Assembly: GCA_963839175.1 (NCBI GenBank)
Contig: CAWIUB010000010.1
Span: 1 to 64,000, forward strand
Reading direction: 5' to 3'
Length of the DNA stretch: 64,000 nt
Origin: CAWIUB01 sp963839175
Lineage (GTDB): Bacteria > Actinomycetota > Actinomycetes > Mycobacteriales > Jatrophihabitantaceae
Position 1 is the stretch's first letter. Every line of letters begins with the position of its first letter. The notes under the pieces are model-generated. The model made no database searches, was not told the origin of the DNA, and was given only the letters and a program-made list of their open reading frames with translations. The translations under genes and the position numbers were made by a program. This document shows positions 45,708 to 54,432 of this stretch, one piece after another.

Positions 45708-46761
45708 GGTTGAACGGGGTTTCGGTCGCCCGGCGCACGCGGGTGAACCCGGCCTCGCGCAGCACAGCGGCCAGGCGGGATTCACCGGCCTGCCCGCCGA
45801 GCCCCAGGCCGACCTCCTGCGCCAGCGACATCGGCGTGCAGATCACCGTGGACAAGCCGTAGAAGGCTCGCCCGACCGGGTTCAGGTTGTCCTCCAGCCC
45901 GTCGCCGGCCAACGGCTCGACCAGCATCAGCGTGCCGTCCGGCACCAGAGCCTGCCGGATGCGGCGGGCCGCCCCGACCGGGTCACCCATGTCGTGCAGG
46001 CAGTCGAACAGGCACACCAGGTCGTAGCCGGTGCCGGGCAGCTCCTTCGCGGTCGCCACGTCGAACCTCACCCGCCGGTCCACGCCTGCCTGCACCGCCG
46101 CCTCGCGGGCGGCGATGATCGAGGGCTCGTGGAAGTCGAGGCCGGCGAACGTCGACCGCTGGAACGCCTCCGCCATGATGATCGTGGACGCGCCGAGCCC
46201 GCAGCCGATGTCGGCGACGCTCGCCCCCGTCCGCAGCTTCTCGACCACCCCGTCCAGGGCAGGCAGCCATTCGTCGACCAGATGGGCAGCGTAGCCAGGA
46301 CGGAACAGCCGCAGCACGCCGGAGAACAGCCGCTCGTCGTGCTCCTGCCAGCCGACCCCTGCGCCGGTACGAAACGCGTCCACAAACAGGTCGTGGTCGG
46401 CGTAGCAGGAAGCGATGCTCTCGAAGGCGCCGCCTAGGAAGACCGGGCTGTTCTCGTTGGCGACCACCATGGCCTGCTCCGGCGGCAGTTCGAACGTACT
46501 GTCGGCCGGGTTGTGGACGACGTAGCCGCCAGCTGCCTGGTTGCTGAGCCATTCACGGACGTACCGCTCCGCGGTGCCGGTCCGTTCCGCCAGCGTGGCC
46601 GAGGTGAGCGGCCCCGCGCCCGCCATCGCCTTGTAGAGGCCGAGCCGATCGCCGATATGTAGCAGCAGGCCCGAGATAGCCGCGCCCATGTCGACGACCG
46701 CCTGCCCCACAAACGCCTCGAGTTTCGATTCGTCAAGCGGCTTGATGTCGATTGTGGTCAT
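45685..46761 (-). CDS. SAM-dependent methyltransferase with winged-helix N-terminus
   Basis: A 358-residue class I methyltransferase. The N-terminal winged-helix/dimer part (GDRLGLYKAMAGAGPLTSAT, TGTAERYVREWLSNQ) matches small-molecule methyltransferases of the Rv2258c-like kind. The SAM site is VADIGCGLGASTIIMAEAF, followed by LVCLFDCLHDMGDPVGAAR. ATG at 46761 with GGAGACAAGG upstream. Operator site 6 lies 177 bases upstream, which would place it in the same regulon as the exporters and the FAD oxidase. Substrate unknown; it may modify a drug or metabolite. Confidence 0.86.
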   Translation of the reverse strand: MTTIDIKPLDESKLEAFVGQAVVDMGAAISGLLLHIGDRLGLYKAMAGAGPLTSATLAERTGTAERYVREWLSNQAAGGYVVHNPADSTFELPPEQAMVVANENSPVFLGGAFESIASCYADHDLFVDAFRTGAGVGWQEHDERLFSGVLRLFRPGYAAHLVDEWLPALDGVVEKLRTGASVADIGCGLGASTIIMAEAFQRSTFAGLDFHEPSIIAAREAAVQAGVDRRVRFDVATAKELPGTGYDLVCLFDCLHDMGDPVGAARRIRQALVPDGTLMLVEPLAGDGLEDNLNPVGRAFYGLSTVICTPMSLAQEVGLGLGGQAGESRLAAVLREAGFTRVRRATETPFNLILEARP

Positions 46762-46938
46762 GCCTTGTCTCCGTCCTTTCGAATGCGGGTCCTCCCTGGA
46801 CCCCGCACCTAGAGCCTTCGCGACGGCGAGGCGGACGGCATCCGTGCCGAGCACGGATCCCGGCACGGAATCTCAGCAATCCGTAGCGGCCACCGATGCC
46901 CGGCAGACCGGCCCTGCAGCAGATTGGAAGCGAGCGGC

Positions 46939-46962
46939 AACGTCCGCCAACTGACCAACGTC
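46939..46962. promoter_or_regulatory. Shared palindromic operator, site 6
   Basis: Left half AACGTCCGCCA and right half TGACCAACGTC, two bases apart; the most diverged copy. It is 177 bases from the methyltransferase start and only 14 bases from the small-ORF ATG at 46977. Confidence 0.6.
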
Positions 46963-46976
46963 GAAGGAACGTCCAC

Positions 46977-47246
46977 ATGATCAATCACCACATCTCTGCC
47001 GCCATGGCGACCGAAAGGCGCAACACCCTGCTGGCCGAGGCGGAGGCCGCTCGTCGAGCCAACCAAGCGCGGATGCACCGGAAACGCACCCGCGCCTCCG
47101 GTGTCCGCAGATCGCCGCTTCGCTGGGTCCAAGCACTGGTTGGGGTCCGGCCTGATCCATCGGCCCCGCGCGACGCCGTTGAGCCCGCTGCGGAGCGCCT
47201 GCTCAATAATCCGCGTGCGGCACAACCAAACGCCGTGAACTCGTGA
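46977..47246 (+). CDS. Small basic protein (operator-linked small-ORF family)
   Basis: An 89-residue basic ORF with GAAGGA before its ATG. It starts MINHHISAAMATERRNTLLA, then EAEAARRANQARMHRKRTRA, a helical, arginine-rich stretch. The N-terminal pattern matches the ORF at 36550 and the first residues encoded from 23842. Its stop overlaps the GTG start of the acetyltransferase gene (GTGA), so the two are probably co-translated. Unknown function. Confidence 0.65.
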   Translation: MINHHISAAMATERRNTLLAEAEAARRANQARMHRKRTRASGVRRSPLRWVQALVGVRPDPSAPRDAVEPAAERLLNNPRAAQPNAVNS

Positions 47247-47776
47247 GCCGTTCGGCGGCTGTGCTCAACGAGTCCGTGATGACCGACGTGACCGTCCGCA
47301 CGGCCGCTCCAGCCGACCGGGCCGCCCTGATGGCCATGCACGAGCGCTGCTCGGCTCACTCGATCCGCCAGCGCTGGCACGGGCCGCGCAACGAGCTACC
47401 TGAGCCCTACTTGACGGAGGCGCTGGGCGGGCTGCCGACACATATCGCTCTACTCGCCCTGGACGGGCCACAGGTCGTAGCGCTGGCGAGCGCCGTCCAG
47501 CAGGACCGTGAGGAATGGGAGATGGGGGTGCTCGTGCTGGATGCCTGGCAACGCCACGGCGTCGCCAGCACCCTGGTCGGGACGATCGCGCAGCGTGTGG
47601 CCGCGCGCGGTGGCCGTCGGCTCAGCGCGACTGCGCTGCACGAGCAGGCAGCCGTGCTCGCACCCCTCGAACGTCTCGGGCCAGTGACGTTCGACGCGGC
47701 CGACGGCGACGGCGTCACAGCCCAGGTCGACCTGGCCGTCGACGGCTCGAGCTCGGCGCAGGGACGAGCGTCATGA
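47243..47776 (+). CDS. GNAT-family N-acetyltransferase
   Basis: A 177-residue GNAT protein, expected to move an acetyl group from acetyl-CoA to an amine. The fold begins VRTAAPADRAALMAMHERCS. The acetyl-CoA-binding segment is GVLVLDAWQRHGVASTLVGT (Q/R-x-x-G-x-A type), followed by RLSATALHEQAAVLAPLERL. The GTG start at 47243 overlaps the preceding small ORF; an ATG at 47279 is an alternative. Substrate unknown. Confidence 0.82.
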   Translation: MSRSAAVLNESVMTDVTVRTAAPADRAALMAMHERCSAHSIRQRWHGPRNELPEPYLTEALGGLPTHIALLALDGPQVVALASAVQQDREEWEMGVLVLDAWQRHGVASTLVGTIAQRVAARGGRRLSATALHEQAAVLAPLERLGPVTFDAADGDGVTAQVDLAVDGSSSAQGRAS

Positions 47777-47814
47777 ATGGTTGTCTCGATGGGCCCGAGC
47801 CCTAGATTGGGTGT

Positions 47815-48273
47815 GTGTATTCGACGCAGGTCTCGATTCTCATCCGCGCTCCGCGTTCAGCTGTGTACCGGGCGCTTCTCGATGCAAGCGCGATCGCGAA
47901 GTGGAGAGTGCCGACCGGCATGAGCAGCCACGTGCATGAGTTCGATGCCCGCGAAGGTGGGTCGTTTCGACTCACGCTCACCTACGATGCGCCGACTGGA
48001 ACCGGCAAGACGGTGCCCCATGCCGACACCTACCACGGCCACTTCGTGAAGCTGGTGCCCGACGAGCAGGTAGTCGAGGTATTCGAGTTCGAGACAGCAG
48101 ATCCCGACCTCCGCGGCGAGATGACGATGACGACAACCCTTACAGAGGCGGACGGCGGAACTGATGTCCTCGTTGTCCACGACGGCATTCCGGACAGCGT
48201 GCCCGTGGGCGACAACGAAACCGGAACCCGGATGGCATTAGAGAGCCTCGCCAAGCTCGTTCAGGCGGGCTAG
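47815..48273 (+). CDS. SRPBCC-family (AHSA1/ATPase-activator-like) protein
   Basis: A 152-residue START/Bet v1-like protein. VSILIRAPRSAVYRALLDAS at the start and DEQVVEVFEFETADPDLRGE in the middle are typical of the AHSA1 family, whose members bind hydrophobic ligands or modulate toxins. A GTG at 47815 gives the expected length. It lies 38 bases after the acetyltransferase gene in the same direction, probably the same operon. Confidence 0.83.
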   Translation: MYSTQVSILIRAPRSAVYRALLDASAIAKWRVPTGMSSHVHEFDAREGGSFRLTLTYDAPTGTGKTVPHADTYHGHFVKLVPDEQVVEVFEFETADPDLRGEMTMTTTLTEADGGTDVLVVHDGIPDSVPVGDNETGTRMALESLAKLVQAG

Positions 48274-48334
48274 TTCGCGAAGCCCGCCCAGCTCCGTATT
48301 CGGCTAACGATCGAACGGATCGATTGGACTGACG

Positions 48335-48955
48335 ATGACGAAGGTTACCTGCAACATCTCGGTCTCGGTGGACGGCTTCGTCGCGGGACCACGGCAGAGC
48401 CTGGCCAATCCGATCGGCGAGAGGGGCATGCTCCTGCACGACTGGCACTTCAATCCGCAAGGTGAAGACCAGATGGTGATCGACGAGTGGCAACAGTCGC
48501 CCGGCGCGTACGTCATGGGGCGCAACATGTTCGGCCCTGGTCGCGGCGAGTGGGACCTCGACTGGAAGGGCTGGTGGGGCGACGAGCCGCCCTACCACGC
48601 CCCCGTCTTCGTGCTCACGCATCACCCGCGCGAACCATTGGCCATGGCCGGCGGAACTACGTTCCATTTCGTCACCGACGGCCGCGGCACCGCGCTCGAA
48701 CATGCCAAGGCCGCTGCCGGCGGCAAGAATGTGGAGATCGCCGGTGGCGCTAGCACGGTGAACGCGTACCTGCAGGCGGGCGCCATCGATGAATTACACA
48801 TGCACATTTCGCCGCTGATCCTCGGTGCCGGCGAGCGCTTGTTCGACGGTGTGTCGGCGGATCTGCGGCTCGAGCCTATACACGTGATCGGCTCACCCGG
48901 AGTCACGCACATCAAATACCGCGTGGGGCTACCCGTGCTGGTGCAGGCGACCTAG
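48335..48955 (+). CDS. Dihydrofolate-reductase-like (RibD C-terminal) protein
   Basis: A 206-residue protein of the DHFR-like RibD_C family. It opens with VTCNISVSVDGFVAGP; PGAYVMGRNMFGPGRGEWD, VFVLTHHPRE, KNVEIAGGASTVNAYLQAGA and DELHMHISPLILGAGERLF are all diagnostic. It should bind NADPH and reduce an unknown substrate. It probably belongs with the GNAT and SRPBCC genes in a stand-alone actinobacterial operon. Confidence 0.87.
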   Translation: MTKVTCNISVSVDGFVAGPRQSLANPIGERGMLLHDWHFNPQGEDQMVIDEWQQSPGAYVMGRNMFGPGRGEWDLDWKGWWGDEPPYHAPVFVLTHHPREPLAMAGGTTFHFVTDGRGTALEHAKAAAGGKNVEIAGGASTVNAYLQAGAIDELHMHISPLILGAGERLFDGVSADLRLEPIHVIGSPGVTHIKYRVGLPVLVQAT

Positions 48956-49342
48956 CCGTCTCGATCGGTGCCGATTGGCGCGGCCTACCGGCTCGGGCGC
49001 CTTCATGACGGTCGGGCAGTGCAGGGTGAACTTTGACGGTCCGTTCACCGCGTGGCTCTTAAGGTGTTCACAGGAAGTGGCTCGTCTGGGTCTCACTCGC
49101 CTGTGTTGGGAGCTTCCAGTGAACAGCCCGTCGCATCCGTGCCGAGAATGGTGGCTGACGCAGCGGCGGGCCGGTGACCGGTGGACGCACCGAGGGCACT
49201 GTGCGATGCAGGCGGTGGGCGTGCGGTGGGCGGGGCTCACGCCGGAACACCTCGATGTCTTCGTCAGCACGCGCGCCGGTCGACGGCGCGACCAAGTCGA
49301 TTTCGTCGGCTGCAAGTGACGTCCCCCTAAAGGAGGTCCTCG
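48956..49342. other. Gene-free upstream region of the GH3 gene
   Basis: No convincing ORF. TTGACG at 49033-49038 could be a -35 box, but the sequence 17 bases on (ctctta) is a poor -10. An AAAGGAGG-type site lies just before the GH3 start. Confidence 0.45.
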
Positions 49343-51655
49343 ATGACACGCTTGCGTTTTCTGCAGCATCGGACCGCACGAAGGCGGCTGGCAGCGGTCG
49401 CTGTGCTCGCCCTCGCGGTTAGCTTGCTGGCCGGCGGTGGCGCGTTCGCGGCGCGCCCCACCGGGCAGCCCGCGGCTCAACCGGTCGAGAGCCGGGTGAA
49501 CGCCCTGCTCGCGAAGATGACGTTGCAAGAGAAGCTCGAGCAGATCCAGTTGCTCCCCGACTTCCTGGTCAACGACCAGGAGGTGCAAGCCGGCCTCGGC
49601 TCGGTGCTGAGCGTCACGGATCCGGTGACGATCAACCGGCTCCAGCACATCGCGGTCGAGCAGTCCCGGCTACACATCCCGTTGCTGTTCGCGTTCGACA
49701 CGATCCATGGCTTCCGCACCGTGTTCCCGATCCCGCTGGGCGAGGCGAGCAGCTTCGACCCGCGGGTGGCGATGGACGACGCCACGATCGGCGCCCGCGA
49801 GTCGGCCGCGGTCGGGCTCAAGCAGGCGTACGCCCCGATGGTGGACGTCTCGCACGAGCCGCGGTGGGGCCGGATCGCTGAGGGTGCCGGGGAGGACCCG
49901 TTGCTCGGCTCGGCAATGGCGGCCGCCCGGGTCAAGGGTTACCAGGGGAACGACTACAGCGCGCCCGACAAGGAGGTCGCCAGCGTCAAGCACTTCGCCG
50001 CGTACGGTCAGCCGGAGGGCGGGCGCGACTACAACACGACCGACATGTCGACGCAGCGGCTGTTCAACCTCTACCTGCCGCCGTTCAAAGCGGCGGTCGA
50101 CGCCGGTGCCGGCACCGCGATGTGCTCGTTCAACGCGATCAACGGCGTGCCGGGCTGCGGCGACCACTACACGATGACCGACATCCTCAAGAATCAGTGG
50201 GGCTTCGACGGTTTCGTCGAGGCGGACTGGGCGGCGGTCGCCGAGATGCGGGCGTGCCCGCCGGTGAACCCCGCCTCGGGTGACTGTGGGCACGGCTTCG
50301 CGGCGGACGGACCGGACGCGGCGGCCAAGGCGCTGAACGCCGGCCTGGACTCGGAGATGACCAGCACGTTCATCCGTGACTTCGGCGCCCAGCTGCTGGC
50401 CTCGGGCCAGATCTCGATGCCGCGGATCAACGACGCGGTGCGGCGCATCCTGCGGGTAAAGTTCCGCGCCGGGTTGTTTGAGCACCCGTACGTCGACGTC
50501 TCCCAGGCGGCCGGCGCGCAGCTGCGGCCCGACGCGGTGGCGCTCGCACGCAAGGACGCGGCCGACTCGATGGTGCTGCTGAAGAACGACAACTCGACGC
50601 TGCCACTCGACCCGGCCAAGAAGACGGCGGTGATCGGTCCGCTCGGCGACGACCCGCACGACATGCTCGGCCCGTGGTGGGGCACCGGTCGTGACCAGGA
50701 CGCGGTCTCCCTGTACACCGGGATCAAGGCGCAGAGCACTGGGACGACGACGTTCGTGAAGGCCTGTGACCTGCCGAACACCGAGCCGCCGCAGTACAAC
50801 CCGGCGGATGACTGCCCGGTCGGGCCGGGGTTCGCTCAGGCGGTGGCCGCGGCGAAGTCGGCCGACCAGGTCGTGCTCGCGCTCGGCGAGCCCCGGGAGA
50901 TGAGTGGCGAGGCCACGTCGCGCAGCAATATCGACCTACCCGGCCAGCAGCAGGAGCTGATCGACCGGATCGCGGCGCTCGGCAAGCCGTTCACCGTGGT
51001 GCTGTTCAACGGCCGTCCGCTGACGTTGGCCAACGTGGCGGCGAAGGCGCCGGCGATCCTTGAGGCGTGGTTCCCCGGCGTCCAGGCCGGCAACGCGGTG
51101 GCCGATGTGCTGTTCGGCAAGGTCGACCCCGGTGGCAAGCTGCCGGTGTCGTTCCCGGTCAACATCGGGCAGGTGCCGATCTACTACAACCACGAGCCGA
51201 CCGGCCGCCCGTGCGACACCACGTCCAAGTACAACTCGCGCTACCGGGACCTCACGACGTGCGATCCGCTGTACTCGTTCGGGTACGGCTTGAGCTACAC
51301 CACGTTCGACATCTCCAACCTGCGGCTCAGCTCTAGCACGATGCCGTCGTCCGGCTCGGTCAAGGCGTCGGTGGACGTCACGAATACCGGTAGTCGCAGC
51401 GGTGATGAGGTGGTTCAGCTCTACATCCATGACCCGGTCGCCAGCATCTCGCAGCCGGTCCGCAGGCTGCGCGCCTTCGAACGCATCACCCTGGCACCCG
51501 GCGCGACCAAGACGGTCTCGTTCACGCTCGACCGCACCGATGTCGGCTTCTACGACAACATGGGACGGTTCGTGGTCGAACCCGGCCAGATCGACGTTTA
51601 CGTCGGCGACAGCTCGAAAGCGACCCTGAGCAAGTCCTTCACGGTCACCGGATAA
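49343..51655 (+). CDS. Secreted GH3 beta-glucosidase
   Basis: A 770-residue glycoside hydrolase family 3 enzyme. An N-terminal signal (basic stretch, LAAVAVLALAVSLLAGGGAF, cut after AFA) sends it outside the cell. The (alpha/beta)8 domain contains VKHFAAYG and the nucleophile in GFVEADWAAV (Asp295). The alpha/beta sandwich carries LALGEPREMSGEATSR, whose Glu is the likely acid/base. A fibronectin-III-like domain ends the protein (VDVTNTGSRSGDEVVQLYI ...). It resembles exo-acting beta-glucosidases (BglX group). Strong AAAGGAGG site before the ATG. It stands alone. Confidence 0.92.
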   Translation: MTRLRFLQHRTARRRLAAVAVLALAVSLLAGGGAFAARPTGQPAAQPVESRVNALLAKMTLQEKLEQIQLLPDFLVNDQEVQAGLGSVLSVTDPVTINRLQHIAVEQSRLHIPLLFAFDTIHGFRTVFPIPLGEASSFDPRVAMDDATIGARESAAVGLKQAYAPMVDVSHEPRWGRIAEGAGEDPLLGSAMAAARVKGYQGNDYSAPDKEVASVKHFAAYGQPEGGRDYNTTDMSTQRLFNLYLPPFKAAVDAGAGTAMCSFNAINGVPGCGDHYTMTDILKNQWGFDGFVEADWAAVAEMRACPPVNPASGDCGHGFAADGPDAAAKALNAGLDSEMTSTFIRDFGAQLLASGQISMPRINDAVRRILRVKFRAGLFEHPYVDVSQAAGAQLRPDAVALARKDAADSMVLLKNDNSTLPLDPAKKTAVIGPLGDDPHDMLGPWWGTGRDQDAVSLYTGIKAQSTGTTTFVKACDLPNTEPPQYNPADDCPVGPGFAQAVAAAKSADQVVLALGEPREMSGEATSRSNIDLPGQQQELIDRIAALGKPFTVVLFNGRPLTLANVAAKAPAILEAWFPGVQAGNAVADVLFGKVDPGGKLPVSFPVNIGQVPIYYNHEPTGRPCDTTSKYNSRYRDLTTCDPLYSFGYGLSYTTFDISNLRLSSSTMPSSGSVKASVDVTNTGSRSGDEVVQLYIHDPVASISQPVRRLRAFERITLAPGATKTVSFTLDRTDVGFYDNMGRFVVEPGQIDVYVGDSSKATLSKSFTVTG

Positions 51656-51853
51656 CACCGTTGAGCGAATATCTCATGCCCCCAGCGGCCCGATAGAGGT
51701 GGTGCCTCACTGCGATCCGCTAAACATGCACGAGCAGCCCGGGCCGGCTTCCAGCCGGTTCGGGCGCCCGGTGGCCCACACGGTGATGCGTCCTGCGAGA
51801 ACTTCCTCGGCCCAGCTTTCCGTGCGGCAGCGCCAGCGTGGCTGTCATCGCCC

Positions 51854-52096
51854 CATTACGTGCGGCAATTCCATGACTGGAAGGGCGGTGCGGACGTGGA
51901 GAGGCTGCTCGTACCCGGCGCCACGGTGTACACGCGGATCTGCGGCGCAACCCTGGCCCGGGCGCACGCCCGCTGGGGCGCCCGGATCGCGATCGCCTCC
52001 TACCTCGGCCAGGGAGACATGTTCGACCAGGCCATCGCCGAGTTCGCCAGCGTTTACGCCGATCAGAACGAGCGCGACTATCGGGAGTACGCGTAG
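51854..52096 (+). pseudogene. DUF2252-family protein, C-terminal stub
   Basis: The frame reads YVRQFHDWKGGADVERL, ATLARAHARWGARIAIASYL and FDQAIAEFASVYADQNERDY, the last ~80 residues of DUF2252 proteins (400+ residues). No upstream part is present. Confidence 0.7.
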
Positions 52097-52288
52097 ATCG
52101 ATCTGCGACGTGCGCCCAACGGTACCCGTCGCGTAGTGCACCTCTGGCCCACCGACGACGCCCGAACCCGCGCGACGCTCGACGCCGTTCTTGGCGCCAA
52201 TGTCTCGGCGCCGAGCAGACAGGTGCTGGACGGACAGCAGAGTCGAGCGATGCATGAGATGCCCAGATTCCCGGAGATCGCCGGCTTG

Positions 52289-52362
<74 letters not shown>

Positions 52363-52483
52363 GAGATGTGCTTACACCCCCGCAAATCCTGTCCCGCAGG
52401 CACCTCGGCTCCTGCGCGTTGCTGTACGTCGCTCCGGTTGACCCGCCTCAGGCAATCGATCAGGACCGAGGAAACCGTCAACC

Positions 52484-52879
52484 TCAGCTCTCGCGCTTCA
52501 ATGCGCGCCAGCCTCCAGCGCGGTTGTTGGCAATGATCTGCTCGAACATGGCGGTGAGGGCCGGCGCGTTGATCGTTTCGCCTTGGCGCACGGCCATGGT
52601 GCGGGCGGTCTTGTTGTCGCCGCCCGCAGTGATGATTCCCTCCGGATCAGGGACGATGGCGCCGTCGTAGAGGAATACGTTGACGTGGTCATTCGCCGCC
52701 AAAAGGGCGCAGATGTTGCCCTGCATTACGAAGTACGGGCGGTTGGTGCGCTTGATGGTTTCAATGACGTCCTCGTCGGCAGCGTGGACGAGGTCGCGGA
52801 CCTCGCGGCAGATCGCCTGCTGCCAATCGGGCAGTGCATCGATGTAGGCGTCGACGCGTGGGTCGGCGGTGTAGGTCAT
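52484..52879 (-). CDS. DUF1801-family protein
   Basis: A 131-residue protein of the DUF1801/YdhG-like family: DPRVDAYIDALPDWQQAICR, VRDLVHAADEDVIETIKRT, RPYFVMQGNICALLAANDHV and NVFLYDGAIVPDPEGIITAG. Function unknown; relatives are frataxin-fold-like small proteins. The ATG at 52879 gives family length; a longer frame upstream is arginine/proline-rich and unlikely to be coding. Confidence 0.82.
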   Translation of the reverse strand: MTYTADPRVDAYIDALPDWQQAICREVRDLVHAADEDVIETIKRTNRPYFVMQGNICALLAANDHVNVFLYDGAIVPDPEGIITAGGDNKTARTMAVRQGETINAPALTAMFEQIIANNRAGGWRALKRES

Positions 52880-53108
52880 GGCGGGATCCACGATAGTTGG
52901 GGTGTCCCGCGCTCCGGGTGCGCGACGTGCTGCTGGCAGCGCTAGCCGAGGCGCGAAAGCATCGGCCTGTTGTGTTGAACAGGGCGCGAATATCGACCGC
53001 TGCTGGACCTGTCGTTCGATGTTCATGCAGGCGTGGGGGCGCCGGATTGCTGTACCGGGTGGCCGTTCACCCGAGGGAGTCCCCCGCGCCTGCGGACTGC
53101 TCATAATG

Positions 53109-54432
53109 GGGCGCTTCCGGGTTCTTCGTGGGTCGGGTCTGGGTGTGACGGGCGCTTGGCGGCAGGATCTGTCGCATGCGCGACACCGAGTTGTACCGCC
53201 ATCTGCTGGGGTTGGTCGCGCCGTGGGAGGTTGATCGCGTCGAGCTGTCGGCCCCCGGCGGGCGGGTGGACGTGTGGGTCGGGCATCCGGGCCGGACGCG
53301 GTTCGCGTGCCCGGACTGCGAGCGGGAGCTGGCGGTCTACGACCACGCCGAGGAGCGGGCTTGGCGGCATCTGGACTCGTGTGCGTTCTTGACGTTCCTG
53401 CACGCCCGCCCGCCGCGGGTCGAGTGCCCCGAGCACGGGGTGCGGCAGGTGCGGCTGCCGTGGGCTGAGCCGCACGCACGGTTCACCGTGTTGTTCGAGC
53501 GGCTGGCCATCGACGTGCTCGCCGCCTGCGACGTGGCCTCCGCGGCCGGGTTGCTGCGGGTCAGCTGGGATGAGGCGTGGCACCTGATGGACCGCGCGGT
53601 GGCCCGGGGCCTGACCGCGAAACCACTGACCGCCCCGGCGCATGTCGGGGTCGATGAGAAGGCGGCCGGGCGGGGACAGGACTACATCACCGTGGTCGCC
53701 GACCTGGACACCGGCACCGTGGACTACATCGCCGACGAGCGACGCCAGGCCAGCCTGGACGGCTACTTCGAGAAGTTCACGCCCGAGCAGCTGGCCGGCA
53801 TCCAGGCGGTCGCGATGGACATGTGGGAGCCGTTCGCCAACTCGGTGCGCGCGCACCTGACCGACCCGGACGACAAGATCGTGTTCGACCGGTACCACCT
53901 GATGGGCTACCTCACCGGCGCGGTGGACACCGTCCGCAAGCAAGAGAACCGGGCGCTGGTCGCGGCCGGTGACAAGAGCCTGGCCGGTTCGAAGTACCTC
54001 TGGCTGTACTCGGCCGAGAACCTGCCCGACCGTCACGCCGACCGGTTCGCCACGCTGCAGGCCGGCGACCTGCGCACCGCGCGGGCGTGGGCGATCAAGG
54101 AGAGCCTGCGGCACTTCTGGTCCTATAAGCGCCGCGGCTGGGCGGCCAAGCACTTCAACCGCTGGTACTTCTGGGCCACCCACTGCCGGCTCAAACCGAT
54201 CATCGACGCGGCTAAGACACTCAAACGTCACCAGGCGGGGCTGCTGTCCTACTTCGCCCACCGGATCACCAACGCCGGCGCCGAAGGCCTCAACTCCCGC
54301 ATCCAGGCGATCAGAGTCTCAGCGCGTGGCTACCGCAACCGCGAGCACTTCAAGACCGCGATCTACTTCCACCTCGGTGGCCTACAGCTCTACCCGGCCA
54401 CACCATGACCCACGGACTTCCCGGAAGCGCCC
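53109..54432 (+). mobile_element. ISL3-family insertion sequence
   Basis: A 1324-bp element. Left end GGGCGCTTCCGGG at 53109 and the complementary right end finishing at 54432 are identical over 13 bases, with further matching at CGTGGGTC inside. The flanking 8-mers (tcataatg and atgtcgag) differ, so no direct duplication is seen. The right end opens straight into a headless regulator gene. Confidence 0.82.
53176..54408 (+). CDS. ISL3-family transposase
   Basis: A 410-residue ISL3 transposase. The N-terminal zinc-binding/HTH part has CPDC ... CPEHGVRQVRLPW. The DDE core shows HVGVDEKAAGRG, VAMDMWEPFANSVR and AEGLNSRIQAIRVSARGYRN, as expected. A TnpB-like accessory is not present. ATG start; the gene fills the element and is intact. 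Confidence 0.9.
   Translation: MRDTELYRHLLGLVAPWEVDRVELSAPGGRVDVWVGHPGRTRFACPDCERELAVYDHAEERAWRHLDSCAFLTFLHARPPRVECPEHGVRQVRLPWAEPHARFTVLFERLAIDVLAACDVASAAGLLRVSWDEAWHLMDRAVARGLTAKPLTAPAHVGVDEKAAGRGQDYITVVADLDTGTVDYIADERRQASLDGYFEKFTPEQLAGIQAVAMDMWEPFANSVRAHLTDPDDKIVFDRYHLMGYLTGAVDTVRKQENRALVAAGDKSLAGSKYLWLYSAENLPDRHADRFATLQAGDLRTARAWAIKESLRHFWSYKRRGWAAKHFNRWYFWATHCRLKPIIDAAKTLKRHQAGLLSYFAHRITNAGAEGLNSRIQAIRVSARGYRNREHFKTAIYFHLGGLQLYPATP

Noticed and set aside
48975..49319. 114-codon ORF upstream of the GH3 gene
   Set aside because: No family resemblance and composition typical of random high-GC frames; probably the GH3 upstream region.
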